This document shows positions 18,674 to 26,773 of a DNA stretch of 64,000 bases, one piece after another. The position numbers and the translations under genes were made by a program. Under the pieces are notes generated by a model. That model was given only the letters and a program-made list of their open reading frames with translations. It made no database searches and was not told the origin of the DNA. How positions within the stretch are numbered: position 1 is the first letter of the stretch; each line of letters begins with the position of its first letter. Source of the DNA: Desemzia incerta (GTDB lineage: Bacteria; Bacillota; Bacilli; Lactobacillales; Carnobacteriaceae); assembly GCF_900115825.1 (NCBI RefSeq), contig NZ_FOXW01000001.1:62001-126000 (forward strand). The letters are read 5' to 3'.

Positions 18674-18700
18674 TAACTACCTGTCAAACTGTCCGATATA
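18674..18700 (+). promoter_or_regulatory. Sigma-28 promoter before the flagellin genes
   Basis: TAAC at 18674-18677, 15-bp spacer, CCGATATA at 18693-18700. The bases before the -10 (ACTGT) are the same as before flgM. It lies 46 bp before the first flagellin start. Confidence 0.87.
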
Positions 18701-18745
18701 GATTTTGAAGACGATAACTTCACCACATAATAGGAGGAATTACAC

Positions 18746-19621
18746 ATGAGAATCAATACAAATACAGCAGCAATGAATACTTACTCACGTTTAGGTTCAG
18801 CAAATGCAGCAAAAAGCAGCTCATTAGCTAAATTATCATCAGGTTTACGTATCAACAAAGCTGGAGATGATGCAGCAGGATTATCCATTTCAGAAAAAAT
18901 GAAAAATCAAATTAGTGGCTTAACTCAAGCAACACGTAATGCACAAGATGGGATCTCATTGATCCAAACAGCTGAAGGTGCTCTAAACGAAACACACAGT
19001 ATCTTGAACCGTATGCGTGATCTTTCTGTTCAAGCAGCAAATGGAACTAATAGTACAGAAGATTTGGAAGCAATTCAGTCTGAAATTACTGAACTTACTA
19101 CTGAAATAGATAGAATTGCAGAAACTACTGAGTTCAATGGTACAAAACTGTTAAATGGAGACGCATCAGTAAAATTACAAATTGGTTCAAAAACAAGTGC
19201 GAATGACTCATTAACAATTGACATAGATGGTATGGGTAAGGGAGATATTGGGGCTGTTGCATCTGACGGTACTACTACGGGAGTGGTATTAGAGGATATA
19301 GATGTTAGAGTAGAAGACCCGAAAAATGATGGAACTATAACGGGTGCTGAACAAGCTATAAAATCAATTGACAATGCTATTGCAGCTGTATCAGAAGAAC
19401 GTTCAAAACTAGGTGCAAATCAAAATCGTTTGGATCACACAATCAATAATTTAACAACTACAAAAGAAAATTTAACTGAAGCAAATTCACGTATTCGTGA
19501 TGTTGATATGGCTGAAGAAATGATGAGCTTTACTAAATCTAATATCCTTTCTCAAGCTTCAACAGCGATGTTGGCTCAAGCTAACCAAATGCCTCAAGGC
19601 GTTTTACAATTATTACAATAA
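18746..19621 (+). CDS. fliC: Flagellin 1
   Basis: Filament subunit of 291 residues. N-terminal D0/D1 (about 1-137: [37 protein letters not shown]) and C-terminal D1/D0 (about 215-291, ending [10 protein letters not shown]) are standard. The variable middle (about 138-210) is short. It holds DPKNDGTITGAE (191-202), which resembles an EF-hand loop at positions 1, 5, 6, 8 and 12 but has Lys at position 3. The ends are nearly identical to flagellin 2, which follows 44 bp downstream. The sigma-28 promoter is upstream. Strong AGGAGG ribosome site. Confidence 0.96.
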   Translation: MRINTNTAAMNTYSRLGSANAAKSSSLAKLSSGLRINKAGDDAAGLSISEKMKNQISGLTQATRNAQDGISLIQTAEGALNETHSILNRMRDLSVQAANGTNSTEDLEAIQSEITELTTEIDRIAETTEFNGTKLLNGDASVKLQIGSKTSANDSLTIDIDGMGKGDIGAVASDGTTTGVVLEDIDVRVEDPKNDGTITGAEQAIKSIDNAIAAVSEERSKLGANQNRLDHTINNLTTTKENLTEANSRIRDVDMAEEMMSFTKSNILSQASTAMLAQANQMPQGVLQLLQ

Positions 19622-19665
19622 TCAACAAAAAAACTTATTAATCAATCATTAGGAGGAAATACATC

Positions 19666-20604
19666 ATGAGAATCAATACAAATACAGCAGCAATGAATAC
19701 TTACTCACGTTTAGGTTCAGCAAACGCAGCAAAAAGTAGCTCATTAGCTAAATTATCTTCAGGACTACGCATCAACAAAGCTGGAGATGATGCAGCAGGA
19801 TTATCCATTTCAGAAAAAATGAAAAACCAAATCAGCGGATTAACACAAGCTACTCGTAATGCACAAGATGGAATTTCATTAATTCAAACAGCTGAAGGCG
19901 CGTTGAATGAGACACACAGTATCCTGAACCGTATGCGTGATTTATCTGTCCAAGCAGCAAATGGAACTAATAGTACAGAAGATTTGAAAGCAATTCAGTC
20001 TGAAATTACTGAACTTACTAACGAAATAGATAGAATTGCAGGAACAACTGAATTTAATGGTACTAAACTACTGAACGGTGATGCTGATGTTACTCTTCAA
20101 ATTGGAGCAAACGCAGGTGGACAAGATAAACTAAATATAACCGTTAGAGATATGAGTTCCAACTATCTAGGCCAATCATATGCAGACGACCAAACAACTT
20201 CAACAGGAGGAACTCTTCTTTCTGATATTGATGTAACTAACGTAGATGCTGCAGCAGTAGCAGCAAGTGATGGTCCAGATGGAATAGCAGGTAATGCTGA
20301 TGACGTTGGTGCTAGCCCAGCCACTGGTCCATCAGCTGCAATTGAGGCAATTGATAACGCTATTGCTACTGTATCAGAAGAACGTTCAAAATTAGGAGCA
20401 AACCAAAACCGTTTAGATCATACAATCAATAACTTAACAACTACAAAAGAAAATTTAACTGAAGCAAACTCACGTATTCGTGATGTTGATATGGCTGAAG
20501 AAATGATGAGCTTTACTAAATCAAACATCCTTTCTCAAGCTTCAACAGCAATGTTGGCTCAAGCTAACCAAATGCCTCAAGGCGTTTTACAATTATTACA
20601 ATAA
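19666..20604 (+). CDS. Flagellin 2
   Basis: Second filament subunit of 312 residues. It is nearly identical to flagellin 1 over residues 1-137 and in the last 80 or so residues; the middle (about 138-232) is unrelated and longer. It includes an Asp/Gly-rich stretch [12 protein letters not shown] (202-213). No separate sigma-28 promoter is seen in the 44-bp gap, so both genes are probably read from the promoter at 18674. AGGAGG precedes the ATG. A strong terminator follows. Identity between the two genes is patchy at silent sites, which suggests gene conversion. Confidence 0.95.
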   Translation: MRINTNTAAMNTYSRLGSANAAKSSSLAKLSSGLRINKAGDDAAGLSISEKMKNQISGLTQATRNAQDGISLIQTAEGALNETHSILNRMRDLSVQAANGTNSTEDLKAIQSEITELTNEIDRIAGTTEFNGTKLLNGDADVTLQIGANAGGQDKLNITVRDMSSNYLGQSYADDQTTSTGGTLLSDIDVTNVDAAAVAASDGPDGIAGNADDVGASPATGPSAAIEAIDNAIATVSEERSKLGANQNRLDHTINNLTTTKENLTEANSRIRDVDMAEEMMSFTKSNILSQASTAMLAQANQMPQGVLQLLQ

Positions 20605-20626
20605 TTTAGTTAAAAACATGCTAGAT

Positions 20627-20658
20627 AATAAAAAGCCGACTCTAGTCGGCTTTTTATT
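20627..20658 (+). terminator. Terminator after the flagellin genes
   Basis: Arms of 14 bp (20627-20640 and 20645-20658) with a TCTA loop; the 3' arm itself supplies the T-run. Confidence 0.88.
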
Positions 20659-20685
20659 GATAGTTTGATAAAAAAACTATAATAT
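20657..20685 (+). promoter_or_regulatory. Probable sigma-A promoter for flaG-fliD
   Basis: TTGATA at 20657-20662 and TAATAT at 20680-20685 have a 17-bp spacer. An overlapping TATAAT at 20678 is an alternative -10 (spacer 15). The -35 box touches the preceding terminator. Confidence 0.5.
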
Positions 20686-20739
20686 GGTTAAAATAGGGAA
20701 AAGCCATTCTTCTATTTTATCATGGTGGAGGTGTGAGAC

Positions 20740-21099
20740 ATGGCAGAAAATCATGCAATTCAAGCAAGTAAGCCAATAACAGCTGTTTCCAATAATGATA
20801 AAAAGTCATCTTTTGTTTCTAAAAAAGAACTAGCAGAAGTACAGCTTCAATATGATAAAGTAGAAGAGAACATTTCAGATGAAGAGCTAAAAAAAGTAGT
20901 GGATAAAATAAATGATCAAATTCTTGGAGTGAATACACGATTTCAGTATAAAATTCATGAAGGAACAGAAAGAATCATGGTGAAATTAGTTGATACAGAA
21001 TCGAATGCTGTCATCAAAGAAATTCCACCAGAAAAAATGTTAGACATGATAGCTGAAATATGGAAACGAGTTGGACTTGTAATTGATAATAAAGAATAA
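20740..21099 (+). CDS. flaG: Flagellar protein FlaG
   Basis: Small cytosolic-type protein of 119 residues with the FlaG domain in its C-terminal two thirds: NDQILGVNTRFQYKIHEGTERIMVKLVDTESNAVIKEIPPEKMLDMIAEIWKRVGL spans residues 61-116 and matches the family in full. The N-terminus is polar and variable. FlaG influences filament length in some bacteria, with an unclear mechanism. GGAGG lies 9 bases before the ATG. fliD follows after 14 bp. Confidence 0.9.
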   Translation: MAENHAIQASKPITAVSNNDKKSSFVSKKELAEVQLQYDKVEENISDEELKKVVDKINDQILGVNTRFQYKIHEGTERIMVKLVDTESNAVIKEIPPEKMLDMIAEIWKRVGLVIDNKE

Positions 21100-21113
21100 C
21101 GAGGAGATAGATT

Positions 21114-22559
21114 ATGGCAAGTAGTACAAGTATTATGGGAACCTATTCAGGGATTACAATGGATACAATTGATCAATTGATTCAAGCTGAATCAGGAAAG
21201 TTGACCCAATACACGAATCAACAGACTGAATTAACTAACGAAAAAAATGCTTGGAAAGATATCAATACACGTTTAGATACATTGTATAAAAAATTTGATG
21301 TTCTAAAAGAACCTGGCACGTTTGATTCTAAAACAGTCAGTAATAGTAATGAAAATGCACTTAAAGTAACAGCTGGGACAGATGCTTTTGAAGGGACATA
21401 TAGTGTTACGGTTAAAAGACTGGCAACGGCAAGTCAATTGACTTCTGGAACTATTGGAAGTACTACAGATGCGTTATCGCTTTCTGGGAAACTAACCTTC
21501 ACAACTGTAAATACAGAAGATAGTACGGATAGCAAAAACTTTTTTATTGATGTTGAAGACGGGGATAGTTTAAAAGGTATTGTCACCAAAATTAATGAGA
21601 CTGCTAAAGAAAATAAATCTGGTCTTCAAGCGTCAATTATTGATAATCGTCTTGTATTAACAGATAGTGATATGGGAGCGCGTACGATTGAAATAAAAGA
21701 TGAAACACAAGGCCAAGATGGTGTTTCATTCACAAGCAAATTAGGTTTAGAAGATGTACAAACAACTCTAGGCCAATCAGCTATGTTAAGCGTAAACGGT
21801 ATTGAGATTGAGCGGAATTCGAATACTATTACTGACGTAGTGGAAGGACTAACATTTGAATTGACTGGTGTAATTGAGAATAATAAAATCAGTACGATAA
21901 AAATAGCAGAAGATACTGAAAAAACAACGAAGGCTATTCAAGAGTTTGTTGATCAATATAATTCAGTGATGTCTTTCATTGATAAACAATTAGATGTTGG
22001 AGATCCTTCTGCCGAGGGGAATTCAACCGGAGCATTGACTGGAGACAGTTCTTTAATGAAGTTGCAATCTCAACTACGTTCTTTAATGACCAGTTCAGCT
22101 AAAGATTCTAGTCAGCCGATTAAAACTTTATCCGATTTAGGTATAGAAGTGGATCGCTACGGCTCAGCTTCATTAGATACTGCAAAACTAAAAGAAGCTC
22201 TATCAGAGGATTCCAATGATGTTCAAGCTTTCTTTTTTCGAGAAGAATCTACATTAGTAACTAACCCCGATGGAATTGAAACAAGAGAAGTACAACAAGT
22301 TGGATTGTCTCAACAAATGACAACTTTTATTAACGAGTATATCGGCGAAAAAACGGGTATTATTATAACTAAATCAGAAACAATTGATAATATGATGAAA
22401 AATTTAGATGAGCAAATCACTAAGTTTAATGAACGGTTAGAAAGTAAACGCGAACGCTACATAACGCAGTTTACAGCTTTAGATGTTGCTATGATGGAAG
22501 CTGAATCACAATTAAACTACCTAATGAGCCAAGTTGGATCTACTACTCAACAAGCTTAA
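21114..22559 (+). CDS. fliD: Filament cap protein FliD (HAP2)
   Basis: Extracellular cap under which flagellin folds. The product has 481 residues. N-terminal FliD_N domain: MDTIDQLIQAESGKLTQYTN. Central FlgE/FliD-type domains with repeated beta-strand character (KVTAGTDAFEGTYSVTVKRLA). C-terminal FliD_C (about 235-460): IQEFVDQYNSVMSFI to ERYITQFTALDVAMMEAESQLNYL, followed by a short Gln-rich tail. CGAGGAG precedes the ATG. It is followed by two chaperone genes, as usual. Confidence 0.94.
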   Translation: MASSTSIMGTYSGITMDTIDQLIQAESGKLTQYTNQQTELTNEKNAWKDINTRLDTLYKKFDVLKEPGTFDSKTVSNSNENALKVTAGTDAFEGTYSVTVKRLATASQLTSGTIGSTTDALSLSGKLTFTTVNTEDSTDSKNFFIDVEDGDSLKGIVTKINETAKENKSGLQASIIDNRLVLTDSDMGARTIEIKDETQGQDGVSFTSKLGLEDVQTTLGQSAMLSVNGIEIERNSNTITDVVEGLTFELTGVIENNKISTIKIAEDTEKTTKAIQEFVDQYNSVMSFIDKQLDVGDPSAEGNSTGALTGDSSLMKLQSQLRSLMTSSAKDSSQPIKTLSDLGIEVDRYGSASLDTAKLKEALSEDSNDVQAFFFREESTLVTNPDGIETREVQQVGLSQQMTTFINEYIGEKTGIIITKSETIDNMMKNLDEQITKFNERLESKRERYITQFTALDVAMMEAESQLNYLMSQVGSTTQQA

Positions 22560-22600
22560 TTATAAAAAACTGCACGGAAGATGAGAAGGGATAGTATAAT

Positions 22601-22957
22601 ATGACAAATCAACAATCTAATCGTTTAGAAATATTGAATCAACTATCCCAAGGTTTACAGAAGTGGGATGGGAGCAGTGAACAGGCTAATGAGATTGTTG
22701 CAAATAATCATACTTTACTAGCAGAGCTGAAAAAAGTAGATAGTATGCTGCATCGACAAGGCAATGGAAGCTATACAAAAGAAGAACAAGATCAAGTTGC
22801 AACTATTGTTGAGAGCCAACAATCTTTATTGACTGTTATCAAAAAAGACCGCGCAGCTATACTAGATAAAATGAAGCAAATGAACCAAAAGAATAAAGTT
22901 GTGGATAACTATTATACCTCTTTTCAACAGCCTATTTTTGTGGATAGAGGAATGTAA
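22601..22957 (+). CDS. Probable FliT-like flagellar chaperone
   Basis: Mostly helical protein of 118 residues. It has no motif I can name with certainty. The helices (QSNRLEILNQLSQGLQKW, QVATIVESQQSLLTVIKKDRAAILDKMKQM) followed by a tail NYYTSFQQPIFVDRGM resemble FliT/FlgN proteins, which end in an Asn/Tyr/Asp-rich tail. Its place between fliD and fliS fits a FliD chaperone, although many Firmicutes have fliT after fliS. GAAGGGA precedes the ATG. Confidence 0.6.
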   Translation: MTNQQSNRLEILNQLSQGLQKWDGSSEQANEIVANNHTLLAELKKVDSMLHRQGNGSYTKEEQDQVATIVESQQSLLTVIKKDRAAILDKMKQMNQKNKVVDNYYTSFQQPIFVDRGM

Positions 22958-22998
22958 CTCGTAACTTGTGGAAGAACATACATAAGGAGAATAGAATC

Positions 22999-23364
22999 AT
23001 GATGCAACAACGTAATGCTCAAAATGTTTACAAACAAAACCAAATATTGAATGCTAGTCCGAAAAAGTTAGTTGTCTTATTGTATGATGGATGTATCAAA
23101 AATATGAAATTAGCTGAACTAAGTATTGCAGAGAATAAATTGGATCAAGCGAATACAGCCTTAATAAAAGCTCAAGACATTATTGCAGAATTGGCAGGGA
23201 CTTTGAACAAAGATCAAGGTGGTCAAATTGCTCAAGATTTAAGTGATATATACGAGTATCTTATGACGAAATTGATCGAAGCAAACAGAACAAAAGATGT
23301 TGCAATTATTCAAAAGAACCGAGAAATGATGGAAGAGCTGCGCGAGGCTTGGGCAGAAATTTAA
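22999..23364 (+). CDS. fliS: Flagellin export chaperone FliS
   Basis: FliS caps the flagellin C-terminus to stop premature polymerisation. I place the start at the ATG at 22999 (AAGGAG 10 bases upstream); the TTG at 22966 precedes that ribosome site. The product has 121 residues. The family start NVYKQNQILNASPKKLVVLLYDGCIKNMKLAE is clear, as is the later KAQDIIAELAGTLN helix and YEYLMTKLIEAN. It closes the flaG-fliD operon before a terminator. Confidence 0.94.
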   Translation: MMQQRNAQNVYKQNQILNASPKKLVVLLYDGCIKNMKLAELSIAENKLDQANTALIKAQDIIAELAGTLNKDQGGQIAQDLSDIYEYLMTKLIEANRTKDVAIIQKNREMMEELREAWAEI

Positions 23365-23418
23365 GTGAATAAAAAAGTTGAAATTTAGACAATTTTAAAT
23401 AATTGAATAGGATACCAA

Positions 23419-23450
23419 AAACCATCCTGCTTTGTTAGGATGGTTTCTTT
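23419..23450 (+). terminator. Terminator after fliS
   Basis: Perfect 10-bp arms (23419-23428 and 23437-23446) with an 8-base loop. The tail is short (TTTCTTT), so it is moderate. Confidence 0.7.
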
Positions 23451-23564
23451 GCTGTACCAATGAAAAGTACGGCTTTTCACAATACCTCGAATAAGATAAT
23501 AACTAAATGTTACAAAAAATGTCAAAAAATTACTTTGATTTACAAAGGAATTACAAAAAACTCG

Positions 23565-23593
23565 TTGTCAAACAATTTGCTTTAACATATACT
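23565..23593 (+). promoter_or_regulatory. Sigma-A promoter of the flgB operon
   Basis: TTGTCA at 23565-23570, 17-bp spacer, TATACT at 23588-23593. It is the only good promoter I see in the 23451-23909 gap and would leave an AT-rich leader of about 310 nt before flgB. No sigma-28 box occurs here. Confidence 0.72.
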
Positions 23594-23609
23594 TTATCTT
23601 GCCGAGAGG

Positions 23610-23660
23610 TTTTGTCATAAAAGAGAAATTATACATAAAATGTATGTTATTTAATTAAAT
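23610..23660. promoter_or_regulatory. Cluster of dyads just downstream of the flgB-operon promoter
   Basis: Three sites lie close together: TTTT-N5-AAAA at 23610-23622 (the pattern bound by Listeria MogR), ATACAT-N3-ATGTAT at 23631-23645 and the perfect palindrome ATTTAATTAAAT at 23649-23660. The rest of the leader to 23895 is very AT-rich and holds no gene. In such sequence chance dyads are likely, so the operator role is only a suggestion. Confidence 0.35.
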
Positions 23661-23909
23661 GCATAAATATAAATATTGTAATATAATAAACTTTTCTTCT
23701 TTAATAATGCGTGTTTTTATATGTATTAACTATTCATTTAAATAACTGTTTTGAATACAAAAAGAATATTTATTCATATTTTAAAAAGTTATTTTCTTTA
23801 CTTAGTAAAAAGGAAGTTTATGTGAAAGTCTTTTCAATGGTGTAAGAGGAAACTGTAGAATTATAAAAAATGCATAAACCTAGTATATAAAAGACAAGGA
23901 GTGAAATTA

Positions 23910-24287
23910 GTGGATCAAACATTTGGATTAATTAAAAATGCGTTAAACGCCGCTGAGTTGCGACAAGAAATGATTTCCAGCAATATTGCTAACGTTAATA
24001 CAAACGGCTATAAAGTTAATAAAGTGGAATTTGAAAGCTTGTTGAATAGTGCATCTAATGGCTTTTCTTTAATGAAAACAGATGATCAGCATTTCGGTAT
24101 TGCAGATTTGACTGATGTACAACCCATCGTAAGCAAACGAACAAACACTTCTATCAAAGACAACGGGAATAATGTAGACATCGAAGTGGAAATGATGGAT
24201 CAATCAGAAAATAGTTTGTATTACAATGCACTGGTCGCTCAGTTGAATACCAAATATTCTATGCTGAACAGTGTCATCACTAAATAA
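23910..24287 (+). CDS. flgB: Flagellar proximal rod protein FlgB
   Basis: Rod protein of 125 residues if the GTG at 23910 is used. AAGGAG lies 8 bases before it; the GTG at 23901 overlaps that site and is too close. The axial signature AAELRQEMISSNIANVNTNGYK is present, and the C-terminal half has the FlgB pattern GNNVDIEVEMMDQSENSLYYNALVAQLNTKYSML. It is the first gene of the 25-gene basal-body operon. Confidence 0.93.
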   Translation: MDQTFGLIKNALNAAELRQEMISSNIANVNTNGYKVNKVEFESLLNSASNGFSLMKTDDQHFGIADLTDVQPIVSKRTNTSIKDNGNNVDIEVEMMDQSENSLYYNALVAQLNTKYSMLNSVITK

Positions 24288-24315
24288 AGCAATTTGGCAA
24301 TAGGAGGAAGAACAA

Positions 24316-24747
24316 ATGTCTATTTTTGATTCAATGCGTATCAACAGCAGCGGTCTGAGTTTAGAACGATTAAAGCTCGATACGATTTCAAGCAATATTG
24401 CGAACGTGAACACGACACGTACCGAAGAAGGCGGACCTTATCAAAAGAAAACTGTGGTCTTTGAAGAAAGTTTGATGCAAAAGACGTCTGACTTGGCTGG
24501 GAGCATCAATCAAAAAAGTTTTGGTGTCCGAGCAACAGGGATTGAAGCTAGTGACGAGATCGTCATCGAGTACAACCCAACTCATCCAGACGCAGATGAA
24601 TTTGGCTACGTCAATAAATCGAACGTCAATATGACTGATGAAATGGTTGAGATGATGAATACCATTCGTACTTATGAGGCGAACGTAACAGCTACAAATG
24701 CTAGTAAAAATATGTTGAGTAAAGCTTTAGAGATTTCAGCACGATAG
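24316..24747 (+). CDS. flgC: Flagellar proximal rod protein FlgC
   Basis: Rod protein of 143 residues. The N-terminal signature LERLKLDTISSNIANVNTTRTEEGGPYQKK matches FlgC, and the C-terminal block includes NVNMTDEMVEMMNTIRTYEANVTATNASKNM. AGGAGGAAG precedes the ATG. It directly follows flgB, as in most flagellar operons. Confidence 0.94.
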   Translation: MSIFDSMRINSSGLSLERLKLDTISSNIANVNTTRTEEGGPYQKKTVVFEESLMQKTSDLAGSINQKSFGVRATGIEASDEIVIEYNPTHPDADEFGYVNKSNVNMTDEMVEMMNTIRTYEANVTATNASKNMLSKALEISAR

Positions 24748-24825
24748 GGTGACAATAAAATTAACGTTTCGTTTTGCGTACACTACAGTAGAACGAAATG
24801 AGGATAAGCATAAGGGAGTAGGACA

Positions 24826-25146
24826 ATGAACATAGAATCAATGTACAACAGTTTACTGAATGGTATTTCAACAACAGGTGGTTTAGAGAACGCAACTCAA
24901 TCAGTGACAACGAATGCCGCTGATGCTCCATCTTTTGATAATTTGCTTAGTGAATCAATGGAGCAATTAAATCACCAGCAAGTAGCATCCAATGAAGCTA
25001 TTACAGGATTGATCACTGGTGATGTGGATAACTTACATAACGTTATGATTCAAGCGACTGAAGCTCAGCTTTCTTTAGAATTAGCCATTCAAGTACGTAA
25101 TAAGGCAATTGAAGCGTATAACGATGTCAAAAACATGCAATTCTAG
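24826..25146 (+). CDS. fliE: Hook-basal body junction protein FliE
   Basis: Adaptor between MS ring and rod, 106 residues. The conserved C-terminal half HNVMIQATEAQLSLELAIQVRNKAIEAYNDVKNMQF is a typical FliE ending. The N-terminal half is polar and variable. AGGGAG lies 7 bases before the ATG. It lies between flgC and fliF, the normal order. Confidence 0.93.
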   Translation: MNIESMYNSLLNGISTTGGLENATQSVTTNAADAPSFDNLLSESMEQLNHQQVASNEAITGLITGDVDNLHNVMIQATEAQLSLELAIQVRNKAIEAYNDVKNMQF

Positions 25147-25171
25147 AAAAAGTTGAGGAGATTACGTTTAA

Positions 25172-26770
25172 ATGGATAACATAAAGCAAGCATGGGGGAA
25201 AGTCCAAGGCGGATGGCAAGCGTTAGATAAGAGCAAAAAGACTCAGTTAGTTATGATTCTTATTGCGATTGTTCTAGTCGTCGGGGGTCTTACATATATT
25301 ACAAAGAAAGTAGATTACAGCGTGTTGTTTTCAGAAATGGAAGCTTCTGACGCTGGATTGATCGTGGATGATTTGGAAGCTCAAGGAGTAGCGTACAAAT
25401 TAGAAGACAATGGAACAACGATCTTGATCGACTCTTCTTTAGTGGATAAATACCGTATCGAGTTGGCGATGAACGATATGGTACCAGAAAACTCAATTGG
25501 TTTTGAGATTTTCGACACATCAAGCATGATGGCTACAGATGAAGACCGAAATATCATGTATCAAAGAGCTGTATCGGGTGAATTGGAACGAGCAATCAGT
25601 ACGTTAGACACGGTAAAGAGCGCAAAAGTCATTTTATCGATGCCGGAAGACAGTGTATTTGTTGATCAAGAGAACAGAGCAGAAGCTTCTGCTTCAGTCG
25701 TGATCACACCAAGAAAAGCCGATATCTCTCCTGCAGAAGTCCAAGGGATCGCATCTTTAATGGCTGGAGCAGTAGATAACCTGCCGCAAGAGAATATTAA
25801 GATCGTGGATAACAATGGGAACCTTCTTAGCAGCGCTATAGGCGACGAAAGTATCAATTCTGCTACTCTGAAAAATCAATACCGAGATATTGAAGCAAGT
25901 TATGAAAAAGATATGGAACAAAAGCTGATTGAAACGTTAGGACCGATTTACGGAATGAACAATTTGACCGTATCTGTCAGCGTAGCAATGAATTTTGATG
26001 CAGTTGAAGAAGAAGCTGTTCAATATGATGCTTATGGGAATGGCCCAGTTGTCCGCAGCGAAAGCGTACAAGCCAACGGATCGAATATGACAACTGAAGA
26101 AACAGGCGGCAACGACAATATCAGTAACGTCATCGTGGAAGGCGAAGCCGAAGATGGTTCGAGCTACAACCGAACAGTGAACAATGAAATTGATACAACG
26201 ACTACCCATACCATAAAAGCTCCAGGAACAGTTACATCACTGTCAGCTTCTATTGTATATAACGGTAATTTGAATTTAGATCAATCAGCGCAAATTGGGG
26301 AAATTGCTCAAATGACTATTGGAGCTGATCAAGACAGCATTGTTATTCAAGGAATACCGTTTGCAACGGATGATGCTAATGAAGATGCGCCGATTATTGG
26401 ATCAGATTTCCAAGAAGAATTGATAAAAGCCTTCAAGAACAATTGGCCTTATGCTGCTGGCGGAATCGGATTGATCATTTTATTGACATTAATGATGCGT
26501 ATCCTGAAGAAGAGAAGAGCAGCGGATGATGAATTTGATGATCTTTATGACGAAGTAGAAGAAGAACCGATTCAATCTGTCGTGAAAGATGACATCCAAG
26601 CGGCTCTTGCTCGAAAAGCAGCTCAACAAGCGGCTGAAAAAGAAGAAGCTGATCTGAAATTGCAATTAAATAAAACAATGAGTGAAAAAGAAAATAAAGT
26701 CAAAACGATGGCCGAACAGAACCCAGAAATGGCAGCCGATTTGATTAAAATCTGGATGAAGGAAGAGTAG
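25172..26770 (+). CDS. fliF: Flagellar MS-ring protein FliF
   Basis: Membrane ring protein of 532 residues that forms the base of the motor. TM1 is at about 26-46 and TM2 at about 424-445. The YscJ/FliF ring-building region follows TM1 (LFSEMEASDAGLIVDDLEAQGVAYKLEDNG and YQRAVSGELERAISTLDTVKSAKV). The C-terminal cytosolic tail (about 450-532) ends in EQNPEMAADLIKIWMKEE, the FliG-binding segment. The start is 11 bases after GAGGAG, a slightly long spacing. Confidence 0.95.
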   Translation: MDNIKQAWGKVQGGWQALDKSKKTQLVMILIAIVLVVGGLTYITKKVDYSVLFSEMEASDAGLIVDDLEAQGVAYKLEDNGTTILIDSSLVDKYRIELAMNDMVPENSIGFEIFDTSSMMATDEDRNIMYQRAVSGELERAISTLDTVKSAKVILSMPEDSVFVDQENRAEASASVVITPRKADISPAEVQGIASLMAGAVDNLPQENIKIVDNNGNLLSSAIGDESINSATLKNQYRDIEASYEKDMEQKLIETLGPIYGMNNLTVSVSVAMNFDAVEEEAVQYDAYGNGPVVRSESVQANGSNMTTEETGGNDNISNVIVEGEAEDGSSYNRTVNNEIDTTTTHTIKAPGTVTSLSASIVYNGNLNLDQSAQIGEIAQMTIGADQDSIVIQGIPFATDDANEDAPIIGSDFQEELIKAFKNNWPYAAGGIGLIILLTLMMRILKKRRAADDEFDDLYDEVEEEPIQSVVKDDIQAALARKAAQQAAEKEEADLKLQLNKTMSEKENKVKTMAEQNPEMAADLIKIWMKEE

Positions 26771-26773
26771 CGG

